Part shown: one piece after another, positions 30,801 through 38,952 of the stretch
Position numbering within the stretch: the first letter of the stretch is position 1
Layout: each line of letters begins with the position of its first letter
Assembly (NCBI RefSeq): GCF_017352135.1
Contig: NZ_CP071454.1
Span: 1,816,001-1,880,000 of the forward strand
DNA length: 64,000 nt
From: Rhizobium lentis
Lineage (GTDB): Bacteria; Pseudomonadota; Alphaproteobacteria; Rhizobiales; Rhizobiaceae
Direction: 5' to 3'
Notes under the pieces: model-generated
What the model saw: only the letters and a program-made list of their open reading frames with translations
Told to the model about the DNA's origin: nothing
Database searches by the model: none
Program-made: the position numbers and the translations under genes

Positions 30801-31075
30801 AAATAACCGCTGTCGTCGTCGGTTTCGCCGAGCGGACGGATTACCGGCAGGATCGCCGAGCGGCCGCCAAGCAGATCGACGAATTCCGAGCGCAGCACGC
30901 GCACGGCACGGCGGGTTGGCAGATAGATCGTAACCTTGGCGAGCGACAGCGGATCATCGGCATCATGCCGGAAAAGCGGCGTCAATCGGCCGTCGCAAAG
31001 GGCCGATGCCAGGGTTTTCAGGAAGGGAAGGCCCGCCGGGATCGTCAGGATGCGTGGCTGGTGCCGCTCCGTCAT
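27881..31075 (-). CDS. addB: Double-strand break repair protein AddB (alphaproteobacterial type)
   Basis: Partner of AddA, 1064 residues. The helicase-like part is inactive-looking: I find no Walker A loop at the N-terminus, where the sequence reads ILTIPAGLPFLKTLA. The C-terminal nuclease domain is intact around ADRIDILG and DIIDYKTGY. B. subtilis AddB holds an iron-sulfur cluster with four cysteines around its nuclease; here the equivalent places read RRDPYAIYA and DYDHLARVSEW, with no cysteine. Only two cysteines exist in the protein, both outside this domain. It lies between the murU-like gene (three-base gap) and addA. Confidence 0.94.
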   Translation of the reverse strand: MTERHQPRILTIPAGLPFLKTLASALCDGRLTPLFRHDADDPLSLAKVTIYLPTRRAVRVLRSEFVDLLGGRSAILPVIRPLGETDDDSGYFDEALPATIDLAQPLSNTARLLELARLILAWRNKLPEIVRHIHSDSPLVAPASPADAIWLARNLAELIDSIETEDLDWSELSKLDTGDYAAWWQLTAEFLQIASAFWPERLSELGKSSPARHRNAILRAEAARISATKPTGPIIIAGSTGSVPATADLIAAVANLPEGVIVLPGLDLSMPERHWQMVAPEPAPGQHANPASRSHPQYGLSLLLKRLRLTRADIGLLDGPETDLDRRAEILSRALAPADATSDWGAWKEALPEGALDSAFADVSLIEAANEREEATAIAIALRLALERPGQDGESRAALITPDRNLARRVMAELSRFGILGDDSAGTPLSATPQGTLLQLLLEAALRPGDPVAIVSLLKHPLARFGLERDALISATEALELLALRGGVAEVDIAALELLLTHQLGEQAQDRHAPQWRKALPAEAAHAAAELARRITAATEPLACALIRHRPEDRGKTARFTLSEWAERTGRSLEAVAADPQGNLADLWSHEAGDALASLLGEVIDTEGQMEADGPQWIDIMAALAAGNAVKPRALSHPRLFIFGTLEARLQSVDTLILGGLNEGSWPGQSANNPFIPRMMKTEIGLEPPERRIGQLAHDFEMANGNRHLIYSRALRQGSTPTVASRWLQRLLALGGEPFEAALRGRGNRFLQWAGLIDRGEAQAAAQRPSPKPPLTLQPKSYSFSEVGRLRRDPYAIYARRILRLDPVDAFNRDPGAAERGTLYHTIIDHFIREAHVAGTPDAAAAMEQILTELFDMEKLPPHIDAVWRPRFREVARAFLEWEAGRRPAIRRTLTEVRGGVELEAINIRLNGVADRIDILGPNAADIIDYKTGYNPSPAQARALLDPQLALEAAALSAGAFRDAGGLVPQDLLYVRLRPGRRFQVDTVNNENSARSDKAKSAMELAGESVDQLIKFVSLLQSGEKGFTSRLIPAQQFDFGGDYDHLARVSEWSTAETEEGGGDE

Positions 31076-31078
31076 GGC

Positions 31079-31810
31079 TTACGCGAACGCCCGCAATCGG
31101 CGGATCGTTTCCTCCGCTTCTCCGATCGCCTCTGGGGTTCCCACCGTCAACCAGTGACCTTCGAGCACCATCCCGTACAGCCGGTCGCGTGCGATCGCCT
31201 TGTCGAAATAGATATTGAGATTGAAGGCGTCCCGGGGCGCATCGTCGAAGAGTGACGGGTGCATCACGATCGCCCCCGCATAGACGACGGGATTGGTGGG
31301 ATCGTCGCGATAACGCGTCAGCCGGCCGTCGGCGGCAAGGCCGAAATCGTTCTTGCCGTTGTGGCCCGTCGTATCCTCGATCCTGACGCAGAGCAGCGCC
31401 ATGTCCATGCGCTCGGCGTCGAAGAATCCGGCTAAGCGCTTAAGGTTGCTCGGCCGTCCCGGCTGTTCGCCGATCCAGAAGAGATCGGCATTCATGACGA
31501 AGAGATTCTCGCGGTCGAGCAGCTTCAGCCCCTTCGCCAGCCCGCCGCCGGAATTCATCAGCCCGTCGCGCTCGTCCGAGATGATGATGTCGAGGCCGCG
31601 ATAACGGCCGAGATGATCGAGCATCTGGTCGGCGTGATGGTGAACGTTGACGACAGCCCGTTCGACACCGGCCGAAACCAGCGCGTCCAGCGCATAGTCG
31701 ATCATCGGCTTGCCGTCGATCTTCACCAGCGGCTTCGGAATCGTCTCGGTGATCGGGCGCATACGGGTCCCGAGACCCGCGGCCAGTACCATGGCTTGTC
31801 TGATGCTCAT
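31079..31810 (-). CDS. Sugar-1-phosphate nucleotidyltransferase, MurU-like
   Basis: Protein of 243 residues with the nucleotidyltransferase signature LAAGLGTRMRPIT and KPLVKIDGKPMIDY, the metal site FVMNADLFW and the sugar site NDFGLAADGRL. Relatives are called mannose-1-phosphate guanylyltransferase, but the neighbouring sugar-kinase-like gene points to MurU, which makes UDP-MurNAc from MurNAc-1-phosphate in the peptidoglycan recycling route known from Pseudomonas. It lies 13 bases after the tsaE/amgK fusion. The nucleotidyltransferase call is firm; the MurU assignment is inferred from context. Confidence 0.8.
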   Translation of the reverse strand: MSIRQAMVLAAGLGTRMRPITETIPKPLVKIDGKPMIDYALDALVSAGVERAVVNVHHHADQMLDHLGRYRGLDIIISDERDGLMNSGGGLAKGLKLLDRENLFVMNADLFWIGEQPGRPSNLKRLAGFFDAERMDMALLCVRIEDTTGHNGKNDFGLAADGRLTRYRDDPTNPVVYAGAIVMHPSLFDDAPRDAFNLNIYFDKAIARDRLYGMVLEGHWLTVGTPEAIGEAEETIRRLRAFA

Positions 31811-31823
31811 CTTGATCCGGAAC

Positions 31824-33338
31824 TTATGATTCGCTCTGGCCTATTCCAGCCCTTGCGCACCAATCGCGCAAGGGGGCAAGCGCCTCGTGCTCTAGCGCGA
31901 CGTTCAGATAGGCGAGTGTGCGCGGCATATGCCGGAGATAACCGGGTTTGCCGTCGCGCTGCAGCAGCCGCACCCAGAGACCGGCAAGCTTGCAATTGCG
32001 CTGCGCCGACATGATGGCCCACGCCTTCAGGAATCCGGCTTCGTCGAAGCCGCCCTGCGCGTGGCGAAGTGCAAGATAATCATCCACCAGCCGCCGGAAG
32101 AGGTCCGGCTCGATCGTGACGCGCGCGTCCTGGACGATCGAGGCAAGGTCATAGGCTGTCGGGCCGATCATCGCGTCCTGGAAATCGATGAGGCCGATTT
32201 TTTTGACGCCGGATTCCTGCGGACGCCAGATGATGTTCGGCGAGTGGAAATCGCGCAGCAGCAGGTTTTTTTCGGCCGTGGCGAGTTCATCGATCAGGCC
32301 GTCCCAGATCGCCAGATATTCCTTGCGCTCTGCCTCCGAGGGTGCGGTGCCGCGCTTCCAGCCAATGTGCCAGTCGAGCACAAGCTGCACTTCCATCTTG
32401 AGCGCCGTGCGATCGAAGTCCGGTATGTGATGCGTATGGGTGGCGGTAACCGGTATGTCCCGCGGAAACGGCATGGAATGAAGCTGGGCAAGACAGGCGA
32501 CACTTTGACGGTAACGCTCGGCGATCGGCCGCCCCGTGTCATCGAGCACGCCTTCAGTGCCGAGATCCTCGATCAGCAGGATGCCCTGGGTATAATCGAC
32601 CTCAAAGATCTCCGGCGCGGCAAAACCCCGTTCGCGCAGTGCATTGGCAATCGCAACGAAGGGATAGGCATCCTGTGCCAGATGCGCGACCTTCGGATAG
32701 GGCTTGCCATCATAGACCGGCGGGCCTTCGGGATGCGGCCGCCAGTCCATCAGAATGATGCGGCGCTTCACCTTCTCATGATGGATCGCCTCGTAGGCGC
32801 GCAACGAGGCATCGCCAGTCAGGAAGCGGCGTTTGGCATCGGGATATCCGGCGTCGTCGAGGAAATTACGGATCGCCAGGACGCGGCGAATGCGCGAGGC
32901 CTGTGCCCCGGCGGCGGCGATCGTCGCGCGGCGGCCGTTGCCTTCATGCGCCAGCGTCAATGTGATGCGCTCCGCCGGCAACTCGCCCGCGGCCATCTCC
33001 GGCCATTCGACAAGGCAGATGCCGTTCTGCAGAGCCTCGTCGAAGCCGAGTTCCGTCAATTCGCTGGGATCGCCGAGCCGATAGAGATCGAAGTGCGAAA
33101 CCGGGATACGCAGGTCGTAGGATTGCACCAGTGTGAAGGTCGGGCTCGGGACCTCAAGCCCTTCATCATCGGCGATGGCTCGCAGGATCGCGCGGGCGAG
33201 CGAGGATTTGCCGGCGCCGAGATCACCGGAAAGGACAAGACAATCACCGGCCTTCAAGGCCAGCGCCAAGTCTTCGCCGAGGCGAATGGTAGCCGCCTCG
33301 TCCTTCAGGAAAAGCGAGATCGTATCGTTGGTCGTCAT
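31824..33338 (-). CDS. Fusion of TsaE (tRNA t6A ATPase) and AmgK-like sugar kinase
   Basis: Two proteins in one 504-residue chain. Residues 1 to about 150 are TsaE, the ATPase of the complex making threonylcarbamoyladenosine at tRNA position 37: P-loop SGDLGAGKSSLARA (37-50) and the SPTFTLVQSYD and HFDLYRL motifs. From about residue 155 it is an aminoglycoside-phosphotransferase-fold kinase with catalytic LRDFHSPNII (361-370) and metal site LIDFQDAM (383-390), resembling the MurNAc/GlcNAc anomeric kinase AmgK. The murU-like gene follows directly, supporting the kinase call. It overlaps divL by four bases. Such fusions are known in alphaproteobacteria. Confidence 0.86.
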   Translation of the reverse strand: MTTNDTISLFLKDEAATIRLGEDLALALKAGDCLVLSGDLGAGKSSLARAILRAIADDEGLEVPSPTFTLVQSYDLRIPVSHFDLYRLGDPSELTELGFDEALQNGICLVEWPEMAAGELPAERITLTLAHEGNGRRATIAAAGAQASRIRRVLAIRNFLDDAGYPDAKRRFLTGDASLRAYEAIHHEKVKRRIILMDWRPHPEGPPVYDGKPYPKVAHLAQDAYPFVAIANALRERGFAAPEIFEVDYTQGILLIEDLGTEGVLDDTGRPIAERYRQSVACLAQLHSMPFPRDIPVTATHTHHIPDFDRTALKMEVQLVLDWHIGWKRGTAPSEAERKEYLAIWDGLIDELATAEKNLLLRDFHSPNIIWRPQESGVKKIGLIDFQDAMIGPTAYDLASIVQDARVTIEPDLFRRLVDDYLALRHAQGGFDEAGFLKAWAIMSAQRNCKLAGLWVRLLQRDGKPGYLRHMPRTLAYLNVALEHEALAPLRDWCARAGIGQSES

Positions 33339-35920
33339 TCGGCGGCGGCGGAATGCGGTACGTTGACCGAGGGGATACGGCAGACCACCGTCGTGCCCTT
33401 GCCCGGCTCGCTGTCGATCGTCACGTCACCATGATGCAGGCTGACGAAACTGTCGACGATCGAGAGGCCGAGGCCGGCGCCGCCGCGTTTGCCGCTTTTG
33501 GCGCCCGTGGCAAAGCGATCGAAGACGGTCGCAATCATATCTGGCGAGATGCCGGGGCCGCGATCGCGGACGGAGAACACGAAATCCGTGCCTTCACGAC
33601 GGCATTCCAGCGCGATCGAGGTGCCCTCGGGCGAGAAATTCGCGGCATTGGAGAGAAGCTTCAGCAGGATCTGCTTCAGCCGCTGCGGATCGGCGACGAT
33701 CGAGCCGAGATAGGCAGGCGCGGTGATTTCGAGCGCGACGCCGCTTTCGTGCAGCCGATCGGCGATCTGCATCGAAACGTCGTCGAGCAGATCATTGAGA
33801 TCGATCTCCACATAGTTCAGGCGCATGATGCCGGCATCGACGGTCGCAAGGTCGAGAATATCGTTGACCAGCGTCAGCAGAACCGAGGACGAGGTCGAGA
33901 TGTGGTCGATATATTCGGCCTGCCGTTCGTTCAGCGGCCCGACGCCCGGCGTGCGCAGGAGGTCGGTGAAGCCGATGATATTGGTCAGCGGTGAGCGAAG
34001 TTCATAGGAAACATGCTGAACGAAGTCGTTTTTCAACTCGTCGGCCTTGCGAAGCGCCTCGTTCTTCTCGGTCAGCGCCCGCTCGGCCCTTACGCTGTCG
34101 GTCATGTTGACGAAGGTCAGCATGGTCTGGGCGTTCGGCAGCGGGATGACGGCGTAGTCGAGCACGAGGCCGGAGAAAAGCTCCAGCGTTCCCTGGCCCG
34201 AGCGGCGCTCGTCATCGAAGCTGGTGATCAGTTCCGCGAAGGTCTTCCAGCCGTCCGGCCGGTCATAGGACGGCGCGCAGGCCTCGCCGAGCGCGCGGAT
34301 ATGGGTGCCGGGCTTGGCTTCGGTTTCCGTAATGCCCCAGAGCGCGCGGAAGGCCGGATTCGACAGGCGGATGCGCCCATCGGGCCCGAATACCGCCACG
34401 CCTTCGGACAGGTGATCGATCGTTTCGCCCTGTACCTTGACCAGCGTGTTGTAGCGCGTTTCGAGATCGACCTGTTCGGTCAGATTTTCGAACACCCAGG
34501 TGGCGCCGCCCTGCGGGTGGGCGGTGGCGAAGACGCGCAGCGTCTGTCCGTTGGGCAGGTGCCAGAGATCCGATTGCGTGTCGAGCGCGCGGTAGACCGA
34601 AAGCGCCGCTTCCTTCCAGCTTTTCCAGTTGAGCTGGTCCGGCAGCTTCTTGGCTGCCCGCAGCCGCTCGAGCAGTTCGCTGTTATCGGGCCGGCCTTCG
34701 AGGAAGGCGATATCCAACTCCCAGAGTGCGACGAAGGCCTGGTTGTAGAATTGCAGCCGGCGGTCGCCGTCGAAGATGGCGACGGGTGTGGCGAGATGGT
34801 CCAGCGTTTCGGCATGGCTCTTCAGCGTCCGTTCCAACTCGGCGCGTACCGCTTCTATGTCGGACACGTCGACCGCAATGCCGGCCGAACCGCCGGGAAC
34901 CTTGACGTCGACGACGTCGAAGAATGTGCGGTTGCCGTGCACGACGGTCGAGATCTTGTCGTGGAAAGGCGATTCCGGCGTCGTCGTCGCGCGAATGCGT
35001 TCGCGCGCCACGGTCGTCAGCATCTCGCGGCCTTCATTGATCGCCTGCTGCGGCGAGCGCGCCTCGACCGCGTCGCCATACGCCTGGTTGACCCAGGTGA
35101 GGCGGCCCGTCGGGTCGCGCTGCCAGGCCGGCATATCGATCGCGTCGAGCATGGTCTGGAACGCCGAGATCGAGGTCATCAGCCGGTCGCGTTCGATCCT
35201 GAGTTCGGCAAGCTCGGCGCGCAGATTGTTGAGCGCCACGAAGCGGACGAAGGCGCGTCCGCCGGAAACCCGGCCCTGCGCCTCGAGGATTTCGTCGCGG
35301 ATGGTCTCGACCACCATATCGAAGCTCTGCGCCTCGTCGCGCAGCCGGTCGATTGCCTTTTCCAGTTCCGCGGCCGAGCGTGACTTCAGCCAGAGACCGA
35401 AAGCCAGGAATTCGCCGTCCTGCGGTGCGCCGGTCTCCGGCGGAAGCTGGCCGAGCAGTTCCGGGCGGGCAGTGCCGTCCCAGATGACGATCCGCCGGTT
35501 CTTGTCGGCAATCAGCGCCTGGTATTGTGAAATGCGTTGCTGGGCGTCGGAGAGCGCCGAGCGGATTTCCCGGCTCTCATTCTCCAGATTGCCGCGCTGG
35601 CGCACGAGCCAGAGCGTCGAAAGCAGGGCCGCGGATATGACGCCGATGACGACGGAAACGCCGATGACCTGCGAGGAGGTGAAGAGGTGAGCCGAGGCCG
35701 CCGCCTGCTGCTCGCCCTGTGCCAGAACCGGCCGCGCCAGCGCGGCAAGCGCCGTGCCGGCCGCGCAGGTTTTCAGGAAGCGCGCCAATGATCCATGCTC
35801 TTGCTTTTCGGCCTCGTGTGCCGTTGCAGATCTATATTCTTGGCCTGCCGTGAGCGGGCGGCGACCGGCGCGAGCGCCGTCATCCGCCTGACCGGGCAGG
35901 CTGTTTTTCAATTCCGACAT
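33335..35920 (-). CDS. divL: DivL-like PAS sensor kinase with tyrosine in the H-box
   Basis: A large multi-PAS protein with a HisKA-HATPase C-terminus. A membrane segment lies near residues 82-105, followed by a coiled coil, about three PAS-type domains and the kinase core. The H-box reads FVQHVSYELRSPLTNI: the usual phospho-acceptor histidine (SHELR) is a tyrosine, codon 34004-34006. The HATPase boxes are intact (NAANFSPEG; VRDRGPGIS; GGAGLGLSIV). A tyrosine at this place is the hallmark of Caulobacter DivL, which controls CckA and so CtrA. I take ATG 35920 as start (861 residues); a TTG at 35944 is in frame. It heads the divL-to-trxA run. Confidence 0.84.
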   Translation of the reverse strand: MSELKNSLPGQADDGARAGRRPLTAGQEYRSATAHEAEKQEHGSLARFLKTCAAGTALAALARPVLAQGEQQAAASAHLFTSSQVIGVSVVIGVISAALLSTLWLVRQRGNLENESREIRSALSDAQQRISQYQALIADKNRRIVIWDGTARPELLGQLPPETGAPQDGEFLAFGLWLKSRSAAELEKAIDRLRDEAQSFDMVVETIRDEILEAQGRVSGGRAFVRFVALNNLRAELAELRIERDRLMTSISAFQTMLDAIDMPAWQRDPTGRLTWVNQAYGDAVEARSPQQAINEGREMLTTVARERIRATTTPESPFHDKISTVVHGNRTFFDVVDVKVPGGSAGIAVDVSDIEAVRAELERTLKSHAETLDHLATPVAIFDGDRRLQFYNQAFVALWELDIAFLEGRPDNSELLERLRAAKKLPDQLNWKSWKEAALSVYRALDTQSDLWHLPNGQTLRVFATAHPQGGATWVFENLTEQVDLETRYNTLVKVQGETIDHLSEGVAVFGPDGRIRLSNPAFRALWGITETEAKPGTHIRALGEACAPSYDRPDGWKTFAELITSFDDERRSGQGTLELFSGLVLDYAVIPLPNAQTMLTFVNMTDSVRAERALTEKNEALRKADELKNDFVQHVSYELRSPLTNIIGFTDLLRTPGVGPLNERQAEYIDHISTSSSVLLTLVNDILDLATVDAGIMRLNYVEIDLNDLLDDVSMQIADRLHESGVALEITAPAYLGSIVADPQRLKQILLKLLSNAANFSPEGTSIALECRREGTDFVFSVRDRGPGISPDMIATVFDRFATGAKSGKRGGAGLGLSIVDSFVSLHHGDVTIDSEPGKGTTVVCRIPSVNVPHSAAAE

Positions 35921-36058
35921 CCGCGGTATGTCTCCGTCCTTCAATGTGCCGCATTACGACAAGACATCCCATTTTCGGAGCGGTCGGACGGGGTCCGGCG
36001 TCCCGAATCAAGTCTTAAAACAATACTTCGGAAGGGAATCGTCGGGAAGGGAGCCGCC

Positions 36059-36095
36059 AAAAAATAAGCCGCGGCATTTGTCAATGCCGCGGCTT
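36059..36095 (-). terminator. Terminator of ahcY
   Basis: Thirteen-base stem AAGCCGCGGCATT / AATGCCGCGGCTT with a four-base loop; on minus it is followed by TTATTTTTTG. It begins 29 bases past the ahcY stop. Confidence 0.9.
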
Positions 36096-36123
36096 CTACA
36101 TCTTGTGGATATCGAAGAGCCTA

Positions 36124-37524
36124 TCAATATCTGTAGTGGTCGGACTTGAACGGGCCTTGCGGCTTCACGCCGATATAGGCAGCCTGCTCTTCGCTGAGCT
36201 GGGTGAGCTTCACACCGAGCTTGTCGAGGTGAAGGCGTGCGACCTTCTCGTCGAGATGCTTAGGCAGGATGTACACCTTGTTCTCATACTGGCCGGGCTT
36301 GGTGAAGAGCTCGATCTGAGCCAGTGTCTGGTTGGTGAAGGACGCCGACATCACAAAGGACGGATGGCCCGTCGCATTGCCGAGGTTGAGCAGACGGCCT
36401 TCGGAGAGAAGGATGATGCGGTTGCCCTTGGGGAACTCGATGAGGTCGACCTGCGGCTTGACGTTGGTCCACTTGAGGTTACGGAGCGCGGCGACCTCGA
36501 TTTCATTGTCGAAATGGCCGATATTTCCGACGATCGCCATGTCCTTCATCTGCCGCATGTGGTCGATGCGGATGACGTCCTTGTTGCCCGTCGTGGTGAT
36601 GAAGATGTCGGCCGAGGAAACGACGTCTTCGAGCAGGACGACTTCATAACCGTCCATGGCGGCCTGCAGGGCGCAGATCGGATCGGCTTCCGTGACCTTC
36701 ACTCGGGCGCCGGCGCCGGAAAGCGAGGCAGCGGAACCCTTGCCCACGTCACCGTAACCGCAGACGACGGCGACCTTGCCGGCCATCATCACGTCCGTGC
36801 CGCGGCGGATGCCGTCGACCAGCGATTCCTTGCAGCCGTACTTGTTGTCGAATTTCGACTTGGTGACGGAGTCGTTGACGTTGATTGCCGGGAAGGGCAG
36901 CAGGCCCTTCTGGCTGAGCTGGTAGAGACGGTTGACGCCGGTCGTCGTTTCCTCGGTGACGCCCTTGATGGCGTCGCGCTGCTTGGTGAACCAGCCCGGG
37001 GAAGCGGCGAGGCGCTTCTTGATCTGTGCGAAGAGGATTTCCTCTTCTTCGGAATGCGGGCTTGAGAGGACGTCCTCGCCGGCTTCGGCGCGCGCGCCGA
37101 GCAGGATGTACATGGTGGCGTCGCCGCCGTCATCGAGGATCATGTTGGAAAGGCCGCCGTCGGCCCACTGGAAGATCTTGTCGGTATAGACCCAGTAATC
37201 TTCGAGCGACTCGCCCTTGATGGCGAAAACCGGAACGCCGGCAGCGGCGATCGCGGCGGCGGCATGGTCCTGCGTCGAGAAGATGTTGCAGGAAGCCCAG
37301 CGGACTTCGGCGCCGAGCGCCACCAGGGTTTCGATCAGCACGGCCGTCTGGATGGTCATATGCAGCGAGCCGGTGATGCGCGCGCCCTTCAGCGGCTTTG
37401 CGTCGCCGAATTCGGCGCGGCAGGACATCAGGCCCGGCATTTCGGTTTCGGCGATCGTAATTTCCTTGCGGCCGAAATCCGCAAGCCCGATGTCGGCGAC
37501 AACATAATCTTTTTCAGTGCTCAT
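36124..37524 (-). CDS. ahcY: Adenosylhomocysteinase
   Basis: NAD-dependent hydrolase that splits S-adenosylhomocysteine into adenosine and homocysteine, keeping methyltransferases free of product inhibition. The 466-residue protein has the substrate motif [16 protein letters not shown], the lysine/aspartate region [21 protein letters not shown], the NAD loop [15 protein letters not shown] and the C-terminal KSDHYRY. The start [13 protein letters not shown] at 37524 matches the family; the extra 49 residues of the longest ORF are not part of the protein. A 143-base leader with an operator-like palindrome separates it from the HPr gene. Confidence 0.96.
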   Translation of the reverse strand: MSTEKDYVVADIGLADFGRKEITIAETEMPGLMSCRAEFGDAKPLKGARITGSLHMTIQTAVLIETLVALGAEVRWASCNIFSTQDHAAAAIAAAGVPVFAIKGESLEDYWVYTDKIFQWADGGLSNMILDDGGDATMYILLGARAEAGEDVLSSPHSEEEEILFAQIKKRLAASPGWFTKQRDAIKGVTEETTTGVNRLYQLSQKGLLPFPAINVNDSVTKSKFDNKYGCKESLVDGIRRGTDVMMAGKVAVVCGYGDVGKGSAASLSGAGARVKVTEADPICALQAAMDGYEVVLLEDVVSSADIFITTTGNKDVIRIDHMRQMKDMAIVGNIGHFDNEIEVAALRNLKWTNVKPQVDLIEFPKGNRIILLSEGRLLNLGNATGHPSFVMSASFTNQTLAQIELFTKPGQYENKVYILPKHLDEKVARLHLDKLGVKLTQLSEEQAAYIGVKPQGPFKSDHYRY

Positions 37525-37626
37525 AGAGGTCTCCAGGCTGAAAAACGTCTCAAAAATTGGCGCAGGCGGAAGCAAGCGCACGGCATGTCTGCCGTTTAGC
37601 AGGCTTCGCTTGCGATGGCAATAAGG

Positions 37627-37655
37627 ATATAAAGAAGTCTTTATATGTTTATATG
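37627..37655. promoter_or_regulatory. Operator-like inverted repeat upstream of ahcY
   Basis: Perfect palindrome ATATAAAG-AAGT-CTTTATAT (37627-37646); the half-site TTATATG is then repeated once more (ending 37655). It sits about 100 bases before ahcY. An ArsR-type SAM/SAH-responsive regulator (SahR/SamR) is a reasonable candidate, but this is inference. Confidence 0.55.
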
Positions 37656-37667
37656 AGCTCGCCGAGC

Positions 37668-37943
37668 TCACATTTCTTCGCCGAACCTGTTCTGGATCAG
37701 CTGATCCAGGGCTTCCAGCGCTTCAGCGGCCTGGCTGCCGCTCGCCGAGACGACGACGCTCGAGCCGGGGCTTGCCGCCAGCATCATGAGGCCCATGATC
37801 GAGGTGCCGCCGACCGTCATTCCATCCTTGGAAACGGTGATCGCAGCATCGAAATTCTCGACCATCTGCACGAATTTGGCGGAGGCTCGCGCGTGAAGAC
37901 CGCGCTTGTTGATGATGAGGAGTTCCCGGGATAGCGACGTCAT
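37668..37943 (-). CDS. HPr family phosphocarrier protein
   Basis: A 91-residue HPr/NPr protein. The phosphorylation site is His17 in [14 protein letters not shown], and the regulatory serine region is [14 protein letters not shown], so the HprK target serine is probably Ser48. No sugar-specific EIIB or EIIC gene is nearby, as expected for the rhizobial regulatory PTS. The EIIA gene is nine bases upstream, and HprK is encoded further upstream on the same strand. Confidence 0.93.
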   Translation of the reverse strand: MTSLSRELLIINKRGLHARASAKFVQMVENFDAAITVSKDGMTVGGTSIMGLMMLAASPGSSVVVSASGSQAAEALEALDQLIQNRFGEEM

Positions 37944-37952
37944 GAAGGCCCG

Positions 37953-38354
37953 TTATTTTCCGCTGAGCACACGGCTCGCGACATTGATATATTTCCGCCC
38001 GGCTTCGGAAGCCTCCACCAGCGCCTTCTCCATATTGTTCTCACCACGCACTCCGGCGAGCTTGATCAGCATCGGCAGATTAACGCCGGCAATGACTTCG
38101 GTATGGCCGCTGCTCATGACCGATATGGCGAGATTGGACGGTGTGCCGCCGAACATGTCGGTCAGGATGACGACGCCATGGCCGTCATCGGCGCCGGAAA
38201 CAGCTTGCAGAATGTCCTGCCGTCTCTGGTCCATGTCGTCTTCGGGGCCAATACAGACCGTCTCGATGAATTTCTGAGGACCGACGACGTGCTCGACAGC
38301 ATGACGAAACTCTTCAGCCAGCTTGCCATGAGTGACAAGCACAAGTCCGATCAT
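37953..38354 (-). CDS. PTS EIIA component, mannose/fructose (ManX-like) type
   Basis: A 133-residue EIIA-Man domain protein with the phosphorylated histidine in LVLVTHGKLAEEF (His9) and the DMFGGTPSNLA motif. The start MIGLVLVTHG was chosen as the family start; the longer ORF to 38456 is unlikely. It probably receives phosphate from the HPr made by the next gene and acts as a regulator rather than in sugar transport, since no EIIB/EIIC partner is visible. Confidence 0.92.
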   Translation of the reverse strand: MIGLVLVTHGKLAEEFRHAVEHVVGPQKFIETVCIGPEDDMDQRRQDILQAVSGADDGHGVVILTDMFGGTPSNLAISVMSSGHTEVIAGVNLPMLIKLAGVRGENNMEKALVEASEAGRKYINVASRVLSGK

Positions 38355-38502
38355 GATATTACTGCTCCCATTACGCAAACGGTGGCCCAATATCGCAATG
38401 CAGCAATTACGTCCACCGGTGGGGGCACATCTTGGCGATGAAAAGCCGAAGTGCAAGATAAAAATGCAAATATATAAGGCAGATTGAGCAATCCGGAAGC
38501 CT

Positions 38503-38952
38503 TCAATCGCCGATATCGGGGGCTTTCGCCATCAGGATTGCAAGCGGCGAAGACGCGCCTGTGAGCAACCGCAATGCGGGAAGGGAAAAACCGGCGGCAA
38601 GGCTGACCATTTCGCCCTCGGGGGGCACGCGGTTCTCGCCGGAAGCGCTCCCGGGAAGCACGGCATAATGCATGGCCGCCTGGGGAACATGATCCTGCCG
38701 AACGATGCCGGTGCCGCGAAGTTCGATCAGCCCGGCGATCGACGGCGGGCAGGTGGCGATCACAGTGCCGGCCTCTCCCGACAGAAGCACCTGATCGTCG
38801 GCAACCAGCGCCGTGAACAGCCCGAGACGGCGCGCCTCGGTCATGCAGGTAAAAGCCAGCATCGATTTTCCCCAGCCTGACGGACCGCTGAAGAGCAGGC
38901 CCGTCCTGCCGACGACGATCGCCGTGGCATGGATGTTGACGGCCTCCGTCAT
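38503..38952 (-). CDS. hprK: HPr kinase/phosphorylase, short alphaproteobacterial form
   Basis: Phosphorylates and dephosphorylates a serine of HPr. Only the catalytic domain is present: 149 residues against about 310 in Firmicutes. The Walker A is GPSGWGKSMLAF, followed by LVADDQVLL and the family segment GLIELRGTGIV. The N-terminal domain is absent, as known for alphaproteobacterial members. Its start overlaps the chvG stop by four bases, tying the PTS cascade to the envelope-stress sensor. A 148-base gap with no gene separates it from the EIIA gene. Confidence 0.92.
   Translation of the reverse strand: MTEAVNIHATAIVVGRTGLLFSGPSGWGKSMLAFTCMTEARRLGLFTALVADDQVLLSGEAGTVIATCPPSIAGLIELRGTGIVRQDHVPQAAMHYAVLPGSASGENRVPPEGEMVSLAAGFSLPALRLLTGASSPLAILMAKAPDIGD

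Noticed and set aside
24337..31075. RecBCD instead of AddAB
   Set aside because: Two subunits, each ending in a nuclease motif (LDYKTN, IDYKTGY), and no RecD-like helicase, so AddAB.
37525..37667. A SAH riboswitch before ahcY
   Set aside because: I could not fold the known SAH riboswitch pattern onto this leader, and the perfect DNA palindrome is a simpler explanation. A covariance-model search would settle it.
37953..38354. A true sugar-transport PTS
   Set aside because: Only EIIA, HPr and HPr kinase are encoded; no EIIB, EIIC or EIID gene is present.
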